Of a stretch of 64,000 nt of DNA, positions 28,165 to 35,665 are shown one piece after another; the stretch's first letter is position 1; each line of letters opens with the position of its first letter. This DNA is from Aeromonas veronii bv. veronii (GTDB lineage: Bacteria; Pseudomonadota; Gammaproteobacteria; Enterobacterales; Aeromonadaceae). A model generated the notes under the pieces. That model worked only from the letters and a program-made list of their open reading frames with translations. It did not search any database and had not been told where the DNA came from. The position numbers and the translations under genes were made by a program. The stretch spans positions 93,359 through 157,358 of the forward strand of contig NZ_CDDK01000028.1 in the NCBI RefSeq assembly GCF_000820225.1, written 5' to 3'.

Positions 28165-30156
28165 ATGAAAACCACCCTCAAACTGAGCGCGGTGGCAGTT
28201 ATCTTTTTGCTGTCCGGCTGTGATGACAACAACTCTCAGGCCCCCGGTGATCTCACCCTGCGGCTGATCGAAACCTCTGATATCCACTCCAACCTGCTGA
28301 GTTACGACTACTACCAGAACAAGCCGGATGCCTCGCTGGGCTTCGCCCGCACCGCTGTGCTGATCCGCAAAGCCCGCGAAGAGAACGCCAACAACTTGCT
28401 GATCGACAACGGCGACCTGATCCAGGGCACCCCGCTGGCCGACTATATCCACGACCAGCAGGTCAAACAGCAGTGGCTGAGCAAGCAGACCCACCCCGCC
28501 ATCAAGGCGCTCAACACCATGAGCTATGATGTCGGCAACCTGGGCAACCACGAATTCAACTTCGGTCTCGACTTCCTCTCCGAGACCCTGAAAGGGGCCA
28601 ACTACCCCTACATCAACGCCAACGTCTTCCAGGCCGATGCCTTCAGCCGTGATGGCAAGGGCACCATCGACTGGAGCAAGCAGAAGTTCAAACCCTATGT
28701 GGTGCTGGATCGTCAGGTGAAGGATGCCAACGGCAATACCCAGACCATCAAGGTCGGTGTGCTGGGCCTGACTCCGCCCCAGATCACCCAGTGGGACAAG
28801 CGCAATCTGGAAGGCAAGGTGGTGGTGGCCGATATGGTCGAGACCGCCGAGCACTATGTACCCGAAATCCGCGCCAAGGGCGCTGACATCGTCGTGGTCG
28901 TGGCTCACACCGGCATCATAGGTGACCCGCGCGAACCCATGATGGAGAACGCCGCCCTGCCGCTGGCCAAGGTAAAGGGGGTCGATGCCCTGCTGCTGGG
29001 TCACGCCCACCGCACCTTCCCGGGCGACTACCCCAACATGACCGACGTGGACAACGAGAAAGGCACCCTGGCGGGGGTACCGACCGTGATGCCGGGCGTC
29101 TGGGGCAACCACCTCGGCATCATCGACCTGCACATGACCTGGAAAGAGGGTCGCTGGGAAGTGGCCTCCAGCCAGTCCCAGCTGCGCAAAATCGACAGCA
29201 GCGCCACCGGCACCGAAGATCAGGCGGTAGTCGATCAGGTCATTGCCGAGCACGAGCAGGCCAACCAGTGGCTGGACGAGCCCCTCAGCAAGATCACCAA
29301 GCCGATCCACAGCTTCTTCGCGCTGGTGCAGGATGATCCCTCCATCCAGATCGTCAGCGACGCCCAGCTGTGGCATGCCAAGAAGCTGCAACAGGATGGT
29401 CAGCTCAAGGAGAAATGGCCCATCCTCTCCGCCGCCGCGCCATTCCGTGGCGGTCGCAACGGCCCGACCGACTTCACCTATGTACCGGCTGGCGATATCT
29501 CCCTGCGCAACGTGGCCGACCTCTATGTCTACCCCAACACCCTGCAGGTGGTCGCCATCAATGGCGCGACCGTACAGGAGTGGCTGGAGAAGAGTGCCGT
29601 CCAGTTCAACAAGATCGATGCCGCCAGCACCGCTACCCAGTGGCTGGTGAACGAGAAGTACCGCACCTACAACTTCGACGTGATCGACGGGGTGAACTAT
29701 CAGGTCGATGTGACCAAACCCACCCGTTACGATGTGGATGGCAACAAGGTGAGCGACAGCTATCGCATCACCAACCTCACCTATCAGGGCAAGGCGATCG
29801 ACCCGGCCCAGATGTTCTACGTGGTGACCAACAACTACCGCGCCAGCGGTGGTGGCAACTTCCCGGGCATCAACGCCAAGGTGATCGTCCATGAAGATCA
29901 GTTCGAAACCCGCGAAGTGCTCTCCGAATACCTCAAGGATCTGGCAGAGAAGAATCCGGCCGGTTTCGAGCCCCCGGCAGACAACAACTGGCAGCTGGCC
30001 CCCCTGCCCGCCAATCTGGATCTGCGCATCTACAGCTCGCCACGCAGCGAGGCGCAAGCCCTGACCGGTGGCAAGCTGAACTATGTGGAGACCCTGCCAC
30101 CCACCGATGCCAAACACCCCGGCTTTGGCGTCTACAAGCTGGTGCTGGCACCCTGA
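28165..30156 (+). CDS. cpdB: 2',3'-cyclic-nucleotide phosphodiesterase/3'-nucleotidase, lipoprotein form
   Basis: Periplasmic-side enzyme that turns 2',3'-cyclic nucleotides and 3'-nucleotides into nucleosides. The protein has 663 residues. The metallophosphatase motifs are in order: ETSDIHSNL, DNGDLIQGTP, LGNHEFNFG, and LLGHAHRTFPG. A C-terminal 5'-nucleotidase substrate domain follows (QVVAINGATVQEWLE; NYRASGGGNFPG). Unlike the soluble periplasmic E. coli enzyme, it starts with a lipobox LLSGC (Cys19) followed by Asp-Asp, predicting an inner-membrane-anchored lipoprotein. The nucleoside importer encoded next door (30.4-35.2 kb) could take up its products. Confidence 0.92.
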   Translation: MKTTLKLSAVAVIFLLSGCDDNNSQAPGDLTLRLIETSDIHSNLLSYDYYQNKPDASLGFARTAVLIRKAREENANNLLIDNGDLIQGTPLADYIHDQQVKQQWLSKQTHPAIKALNTMSYDVGNLGNHEFNFGLDFLSETLKGANYPYINANVFQADAFSRDGKGTIDWSKQKFKPYVVLDRQVKDANGNTQTIKVGVLGLTPPQITQWDKRNLEGKVVVADMVETAEHYVPEIRAKGADIVVVVAHTGIIGDPREPMMENAALPLAKVKGVDALLLGHAHRTFPGDYPNMTDVDNEKGTLAGVPTVMPGVWGNHLGIIDLHMTWKEGRWEVASSQSQLRKIDSSATGTEDQAVVDQVIAEHEQANQWLDEPLSKITKPIHSFFALVQDDPSIQIVSDAQLWHAKKLQQDGQLKEKWPILSAAAPFRGGRNGPTDFTYVPAGDISLRNVADLYVYPNTLQVVAINGATVQEWLEKSAVQFNKIDAASTATQWLVNEKYRTYNFDVIDGVNYQVDVTKPTRYDVDGNKVSDSYRITNLTYQGKAIDPAQMFYVVTNNYRASGGGNFPGINAKVIVHEDQFETREVLSEYLKDLAEKNPAGFEPPADNNWQLAPLPANLDLRIYSSPRSEAQALTGGKLNYVETLPPTDAKHPGFGVYKLVLAP

Positions 30157-30187
30157 ACCTCAGGGTTAATCCGGCAATAACCTCTGC

Positions 30188-30215
30188 AACCCCCTCCTGA
30201 TACGAGGGGGTTTTT
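30188..30215 (+). terminator. Terminator of cpdB
   Basis: AACCCCCTC and GAGGGGGTT form a 9-bp stem with a 7-nt loop and a TTTTT run. Confidence 0.9.
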
Positions 30216-30354
30216 AATGGTACTGGCAGCGGGATATGCACCTGTAAGCCAGCCGCTCCCCGCAGCAACTCACGCAGCCCCTTTATCCCTTCACGCCATC
30301 GCCTCCCTCTATCACACCATCCAGATCCCGACTGATCTGTCCCATCCCGCCCAT

Positions 30355-30383
30355 AAAAAAACAGGCCCACCGAAGTGGGCCTG
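30355..30383 (-). terminator. Terminator of the nucleoside ABC importer operon
   Basis: CAGGCCCAC-CGAA-GTGGGCCTG forms a perfect 9-bp stem. On the minus strand it is followed by a run of seven T. It lies 40 bp beyond the last permease gene. Confidence 0.9.
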
Positions 30384-30422
30384 CTGTTATCTGTGTAGTC
30401 GGGAGTATCGCGATAGAGGGCG

Positions 30423-31388
30423 CTACTCCCGTTCCTTCACATAGGGGGTGCCGAGCGCCTTCGGCGCCACCGCACGGCCGATAAAGCCGGCCAGCAGGAA
30501 CACGGTCAGGATGTAGGGCAGTGCCTCGATGGCCTGCACCGGAATGGCGAAGCCGCCGATGCTGACCCCTTGCAGCCGGATGGCGACCGCATCGAGGAAG
30601 CCGAACAACAGACAGGCTGCCATGGCATTCCAGGGGCGCCACTTGCCGAACACCAGCGCCGCCAGCGCCATAAAGCCCTTGCCCGCACTCATGTTGGGGA
30701 TGAACTGGGCCGTCTGGGCCACCGCCAGATAGGTGCCACCGATACCGGCCAGCAGGCCGCCGATAAGGAGCGCGATGTAGCGCATCCGCACCACAGAGAT
30801 ACCGGCGGTATCGACCGCTGCGGGCGCCTCACCCACCGCCCGCAGACGCAAACCGAAGCGGGTACGGAACATCACCCACCAGGCCAGCGGCACGCAGGCA
30901 AACGCCACGTACTCCAGCAGGGAGTGGCCGCTCAGCAGCTCGCTGTAGAGCTGGCCGATCACCGGCACATCCCACAGCTCCTTGGCATAGGGCAGATCGA
31001 TGGGGGCGAAACGGGCATCACCGGAGAGCGCCGGCGTCTGGCCACCCTGATCGAACCAGTAACGGCCCAGCGTCACGGTCAGACCGGCCGCCAGAATGTT
31101 GATGGCCATACCGCTCACCACCTGATCACCGCGGTGGGTGATGGTGGCAAAGCCGTGCATCAGGGCAAACAGGATGGAGACACCCACCCCGGCACCCAGA
31201 CCTACCCAGGCAGAACCGGAGACCGCCGCCGCCGCACCACTGGCGAACGCCGCCGCCAGCAGTTTGCCTTCCAGCGCGATGTTGACCACCCCGGAGCGCT
31301 CGCAGAACATGCCCGCCATGGCGGCCAAAATGAGCGGCGGCGCAGTACGGATGGTCGCATCCAGCATCAGGATCAGAATTTCAAACAT
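30423..31388 (-). CDS. ABC permease of a BMP-family nucleoside importer (NupQ-like)
   Basis: Inner-membrane permease of 321 residues with eight or more hydrophobic segments, of the branched BPD_transp_2 superfamily. GMFCERSGVVNIALEGKLL near residue 27 is characteristic of permeases paired with BMP/PnrA binding proteins. Order on the minus strand is binding protein, ATPase, permease, permease, the same as Bacillus nupNOPQ. It is separated from the upstream permease by 2 bp. Substrate is probably a purine nucleoside, inferred from the family. Confidence 0.88.
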   Translation of the reverse strand: MFEILILMLDATIRTAPPLILAAMAGMFCERSGVVNIALEGKLLAAAFASGAAAAVSGSAWVGLGAGVGVSILFALMHGFATITHRGDQVVSGMAINILAAGLTVTLGRYWFDQGGQTPALSGDARFAPIDLPYAKELWDVPVIGQLYSELLSGHSLLEYVAFACVPLAWWVMFRTRFGLRLRAVGEAPAAVDTAGISVVRMRYIALLIGGLLAGIGGTYLAVAQTAQFIPNMSAGKGFMALAALVFGKWRPWNAMAACLLFGFLDAVAIRLQGVSIGGFAIPVQAIEALPYILTVFLLAGFIGRAVAPKALGTPYVKERE

Positions 31389-31390
31389 GA

Positions 31391-32509
31391 TCAGACTCCT
31401 TTAGCTTGCGCGGCTGAGCGGTTGGCAAACGCCAGATAGAGCTGCTCGATGCGCGGACGCATCATGTGCTCAAGGGCGCCACAGAACAGGATCACCAGAC
31501 CCTGCAACACCACTACGATGTTGCGGTCGACACCGAACTCGAAGCTGAGCTCGGCGCCCCCCTGATAGAGGAAACCGAACAGCAGGCTGGCGATGATGAC
31601 ACCGACCGGGTGGTTGCGCCCCATCAGCGCCACCGCGATACCGGTGAAGCCGAACCCTTCCACGAAGTTGAGCTTGATCTGGTGCAACTCACCCTGCAGT
31701 ACGTTGAGGGCAAAGAAGCCCGACAGAATGCCGGAGATGACCATGGCCAGGATCACTACCTTGGGATAGGAGATACCGGCGTAGGCGGAGGCACTTTGGC
31801 TGGCGCCGACCGAACGGATCTCGTAACCCCAGCGGGTGTGCCAGATAAAGACCCACACCAGCGCCGCACAGATCAGCGCCCAGAAGAAGCTGATATTGAG
31901 CGGACTGTTGGGGATCTCCATCCCGAACAGGTTGGCCAGCCCGCTCATCTTGGGCAGCCAGCTTGCTTCGGCAAACACCTTGCTCTCGGTCGCCATCGAG
32001 CCGGGCGGCTTGAACACCTCCACCAGCAGATAGGCCATCAGCGAGGCGGCGATGAAGTTGAACATGATGGTGGTGATCACGATGTGACTACCGCGCTTGG
32101 CTTGCAGCCAAGCCGGAATAAAGGCCCAGGCCGCACCGAACAGACCACCGGCAATGATGGAGAGCGGCAACAGCAGGGCAAACGGCAGCACATCGCCGAG
32201 CATCAGACAGACCAGACCCACACCGAGACCGCCGATATAGGCCTGACCTTCACCACCGATGTTGAACAGACCGGCGTGGAAGGCGACCGCCACCGACAGA
32301 CCGGTAAAGATAAAGCCGGTTGCGTAGTAGAGGGTGAAGCCGACCCCTTCACCTGTGCCGAACGCGCCGTACCACATGATCTTGGCGGCATCGACCGGGT
32401 TGATGTCGAGGTAGTAGAACAGAATGGCCGACACCAGGAAGGCCAGCAGGATGTTGACCGCAGACAAGACGCCTACGGAGACCCAGGCAGGAATACGTAC
32501 TTGGCTCAT
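31391..32509 (-). CDS. ABC permease of a BMP-family nucleoside importer (NupP-like)
   Basis: Inner-membrane permease of 372 residues with about ten hydrophobic segments. FHAGLFNIGGEGQAYIGGLG is the family's cytoplasmic-loop motif, and NPVGVIIASLLFGFLYQGG lies near the C-terminus. Its start overlaps the ATPase stop, so translation is probably coupled. It is the longer of the two permeases, as in nupP. Confidence 0.88.
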   Translation of the reverse strand: MSQVRIPAWVSVGVLSAVNILLAFLVSAILFYYLDINPVDAAKIMWYGAFGTGEGVGFTLYYATGFIFTGLSVAVAFHAGLFNIGGEGQAYIGGLGVGLVCLMLGDVLPFALLLPLSIIAGGLFGAAWAFIPAWLQAKRGSHIVITTIMFNFIAASLMAYLLVEVFKPPGSMATESKVFAEASWLPKMSGLANLFGMEIPNSPLNISFFWALICAALVWVFIWHTRWGYEIRSVGASQSASAYAGISYPKVVILAMVISGILSGFFALNVLQGELHQIKLNFVEGFGFTGIAVALMGRNHPVGVIIASLLFGFLYQGGAELSFEFGVDRNIVVVLQGLVILFCGALEHMMRPRIEQLYLAFANRSAAQAKGV

Positions 32510-34074
32510 CAGTGGGCCTCCTTGGCAACGTCATCGGGAACGATATTCGCCATCATCAGACCAATGGTGCGCTCATCCGCCTTGGCACCATCCAGCTCGC
32601 CGACGATGCGACCATCGGCAATCACCAGAATCCGGTCTGCAAGGCTCATGATCTCGTCCAGCTCCACCGAGACCAGCAAGACGGCCTTGCCCTTGTCACG
32701 CATGGCGATGATCTGCTGGTGGATATACTCGATGGCGCCGATGTCGACCCCGCGGGTCGGCTGGCCGATCAACAGCACATCCGGGTCCTGCTCCACTTCA
32801 CGGGCGATCACCAGCTTCTGCTGGTTGCCACCGGAGAAGTTGGCGGTCTTGTGATCGGGATGGGGCGGGCGCACATCCCACTTCTCCATCTTGGCCTGAC
32901 AATCCTGCTGGATCGCCTCCTTGTTCTGCAGCCAACCCTTGTTGTATTGCGGGCGGCGGTGATAACCGAGAATGAAGGCCTCTTTCGCCTCGAAGCGGTT
33001 GATCAACCCCATCTTGTGGCGATCTTCCGGCACATGGCCGAGGCCGTAGTTGCGCACCAGTTCGGGATCGGCCGGGTGCTCAGCGCTCACTTTGTGCACG
33101 CCGCTGCGGCTGCTGATGGTGAAGCTGCCCTTGCTCGGCTTGAGAATGCCGCCAAGCAGACTGAGCAGTTCGGACTGGCCGTTGCCGGAGACCCCGGCGA
33201 TGCCGACCACTTCACCGGCCCGCACCTCGAAGCTGACCGATTTGACCCGCTCCACCTTGCTGGCGTCGAAGTAGCTGAGCCCTTCGATCTTCAACTTGGC
33301 TTCACCGGGCTGGGTTGGCCCCTTGTCGACCTTGAGGCGTACCTTGCGGCCCACCATCAGCTCGGCCAGCTGCTCCTTGTCGGTATCCTTGGTGGCGACG
33401 TGTGCCACCATCTCGCCACGGCGCATGATGGAGACCTGATCGGTAATGGCCAGGATCTCCCGCAGCTTGTGGGTGATAAGGATGATGGTCGCCCCCTGAT
33501 CCCGCAGCTTTTTCAGCACCTCGAACAGGTGATCCGCCTCTTGCGGGGTCAGTACCCCGGTCGGCTCGTCGAGGATCAGGATGCGGGCGCCGCGATAGAG
33601 CGCCTTGAGAATTTCGACCCGCTGTTGCAAGCCAACCGGCAGATCTTCAACCTTCTCGTGCAGCGGCACGTCGAGGCCATAATCCCGCGCCAGTTCGCCA
33701 AGCAACTTTTCGGCTGACGCCACGCTCTGCTGAAGGTGCCAGCCGTTCTCAGCGCCGAGGATGACGTTTTCCAATACGGTGAAGTTGTTGACCAGCATGA
33801 AGTGCTGGTGAACCATGCCCACCCCTGCGGCAATCGCATCTTGTGAGCCATGGGGTTTGAAAGGATTCCCGTCGATCAGCATCTCGCCTTTGTCGGCATG
33901 GTAGAAACCATAAATGATGCTCATCAGGGTGGACTTACCGGCGCCATTTTCGCCGACAATGCCGTGGATACTGCCTTTGCGAACCTTAAGGTCGATCAGC
34001 TTGTTGGCGTACACTTCGCCGAACCGCTTATCGATACCTCTTAATTCGATGGCATAGCGATCTGTCTGGTCCAT
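32509..34074 (-). CDS. ABC ATPase of a BMP-family nucleoside importer (NupO-like)
   Basis: Cytoplasmic ATPase of 521 residues with two fused ABC domains. Domain 1 has Walker A GENGAGKST and Walker B ILILDEPTGVLTP, but a degenerate signature (LPVGLQQRVEI). Domain 2 has a degenerate Walker A (GVSGNGQSE) but an intact signature FSGGNQQKL. This complementary asymmetry is normal for RbsA/NupO-type proteins. It is downstream of the binding-protein gene across a hairpin at 34104-34129. Confidence 0.9.
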   Translation of the reverse strand: MDQTDRYAIELRGIDKRFGEVYANKLIDLKVRKGSIHGIVGENGAGKSTLMSIIYGFYHADKGEMLIDGNPFKPHGSQDAIAAGVGMVHQHFMLVNNFTVLENVILGAENGWHLQQSVASAEKLLGELARDYGLDVPLHEKVEDLPVGLQQRVEILKALYRGARILILDEPTGVLTPQEADHLFEVLKKLRDQGATIILITHKLREILAITDQVSIMRRGEMVAHVATKDTDKEQLAELMVGRKVRLKVDKGPTQPGEAKLKIEGLSYFDASKVERVKSVSFEVRAGEVVGIAGVSGNGQSELLSLLGGILKPSKGSFTISSRSGVHKVSAEHPADPELVRNYGLGHVPEDRHKMGLINRFEAKEAFILGYHRRPQYNKGWLQNKEAIQQDCQAKMEKWDVRPPHPDHKTANFSGGNQQKLVIAREVEQDPDVLLIGQPTRGVDIGAIEYIHQQIIAMRDKGKAVLLVSVELDEIMSLADRILVIADGRIVGELDGAKADERTIGLMMANIVPDDVAKEAH

Positions 34075-34103
34075 GATGCAGCCCTGCGTTTCATGAAATA
34101 AGA

Positions 34104-34129
34104 CTAAAAACCGGCCCGTGCGGGCCGGT
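34104..34129 (-). terminator. Attenuating hairpin between binding-protein and ATPase genes
   Basis: ACCGGCCCG and CGGGCCGGT form a 9-bp stem with a 2-nt centre, followed on the minus strand by TTTTTAG. It lies inside the operon and would lower expression of the membrane parts relative to the binding protein. Confidence 0.7.
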
Positions 34130-34159
34130 GGTGCGTTGAGAGTCGTAGCAGCTATCTAA

Positions 34160-35158
34160 TTAGTATTTGCAGGTGTTATCGCTCATATAGTCATGAACCT
34201 TGACCTTGCCAGCGATGATTTCAGCCTTGATGGCATCCACCTTGGCTTTCATTTCCGGGGTGATCAGCTTCTCGTTGTCCTTGTCGAGTGCCCAATCCAC
34301 ACCGCCTTCGGCCAGACCCAGGTTCTTGATACCCGGCTTCCACTCGCCTTTGGCAGCGTCATCCCAAGTCTGGTAAGCGGCCAGACCCACAGACTTGACC
34401 ATGGAGGTCAGCATGGTGCCCGGTTGCAGGTGGTTCTGGTTGGAATCCACACCGATGGCGAACTTGCCGCTGTCCTTGGCTGCCTGATAGACACCGATAC
34501 CGGTACCGCCAGCTGCGGCGTAAACCACGTCAGCGCCTTTGGCGAACTGGGACTTGGCCAGCTCGGCACCTTTGGCCGGGTCAGCAAACGCGGCCGGGGT
34601 AGAGCCCGCCATGTTCTGGAACACTTCGATCTTCGGATTGACGAACTTGGCACCCTGCTCGTAACCGCACTGGAATTTGCGGATCAGCGGGATATCCATG
34701 CCGCCCACGAAGCCGACCTTGCCGCTCTTGGAAGCGATGGCAGCCAGCGCGCCCACCAGGAAGGAACCTTCATGCTCCTTGAAGATGACGGACTGGACGT
34801 TCGGCTTGTCGACCACCATGTCGATGATGGTGAACTGGGTTTTCGGGAACTCGGTCGCAACCTTCTCTACCGCAGAACCCATGTTGAAACCGACCGCCAC
34901 GATCGGGCCGTTGCCACGGCTGGCCAGACGACGCAGACCCTGCTCGCGCTGGGCTTCGTTCTGGGGTTCAAACTCTTTGACCTTGACGCCCTTGTCCTTG
35001 TTGTAGAGCTCGACGCCGTTACGGAACACGGCTTCGTTGAATGATTTGTCATACTTGCCCGCTGTGTCATAAATGACGGCTGGCTCGGAAGCAGCCTGAG
35101 CAGAGAGAGCAGCGAGAGTGAGGGAGGCCACGGTGGCCAGCTTGAGCACTTTAGTCAC
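34160..35158 (-). CDS. BMP/PnrA-family nucleoside-binding protein
   Basis: Periplasmic substrate-binding protein of 332 residues. Residues 1-22 are a signal peptide ending LAALSAQA-A, cleaved by signal peptidase I; there is no lipobox, unlike Gram-positive BmpA. Family motifs include YDTAGKYDKSFNE at the ligand site, VGFVGGMDIPLIRKF, and GIGVYQAAKDSGKFAIGVDSNQ. First gene of the importer operon, with its promoter in the 35159-35665 spacer. Ligand is probably purine nucleosides, which fits the neighbouring CpdB. Confidence 0.92.
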   Translation of the reverse strand: MTKVLKLATVASLTLAALSAQAASEPAVIYDTAGKYDKSFNEAVFRNGVELYNKDKGVKVKEFEPQNEAQREQGLRRLASRGNGPIVAVGFNMGSAVEKVATEFPKTQFTIIDMVVDKPNVQSVIFKEHEGSFLVGALAAIASKSGKVGFVGGMDIPLIRKFQCGYEQGAKFVNPKIEVFQNMAGSTPAAFADPAKGAELAKSQFAKGADVVYAAAGGTGIGVYQAAKDSGKFAIGVDSNQNHLQPGTMLTSMVKSVGLAAYQTWDDAAKGEWKPGIKNLGLAEGGVDWALDKDNEKLITPEMKAKVDAIKAEIIAGKVKVHDYMSDNTCKY

Positions 35159-35665
35159 GATCGTATCCTTGATTGTTATTAAGTGAGGGAACTTGCTTGC
35201 CTGTCAGAGCAGGCTATCTAGCACGCAGGCTTACTCTAAGTCAGCCCCGATGCGGGTCAAGCAAATGATAAGGGAAAAACGTTTGCGTTAACGGTTTGAA
35301 TTCTAAGCAAATAACCTTATAAGCAGTTGTTTTTTAGCTACTTTTCAGTTTTTTATGCTAACAACCAAAAGACCCAAACGACATTTCTCTTATTGTTCAG
35401 CAAGTTACTGTAAACCGTTTTCCCCTGTTATTCATCCAGCCCCCCGGCAAGCCCGTGATCCGGCTCGCAAAATCCCCACAAACCGCGCGAGCAAGAGTTG
35501 GCTACAGCTGGGAACCTCAGCCCCCTCTTCTTTCTGTGCTAGCCAAAATTGGCCGCATCGGCGCCCCCGCAAGCGCCCATCTCGCCCCTCCCCCCCGAGT
35601 TTGGATTTGGTCTGGCAGGGGGATGGCCGTATAATCCCCGCCTGTATAAATAAACAGGAGTGGTG
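35159..35665. other. Intergenic region between the importer operon and uvrD
   Basis: This 507-bp spacer separates divergent transcription units. It holds AAACGTTTGCGT at 35277-35288, which equals three quarters of the PurR operator ACGCAAACGTTTGCGT, about 120 bp before the binding-protein gene. The rest is AT-rich around 35240-35400 with no gene I can support. Confidence 0.45.
35277..35288. promoter_or_regulatory. Possible PurR-like site
   Basis: AAACGTTTGCGT matches positions 5-16 of the 16-bp PurR palindrome; the left quarter does not match. Purine control would suit a nucleoside importer, but a chance match is possible. Confidence 0.3.

Noticed and set aside
27982..30117. Long antisense frame opposite cpdB
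   Set aside because: The sense strand encodes an intact metallophosphatase; the antisense product is a shadow rich in Val, Gly and His.
35377..35400. Promoter boxes for uvrD
   Set aside because: Several AT-rich stretches could serve, but none has convincing -35 and -10 boxes with the right spacing.
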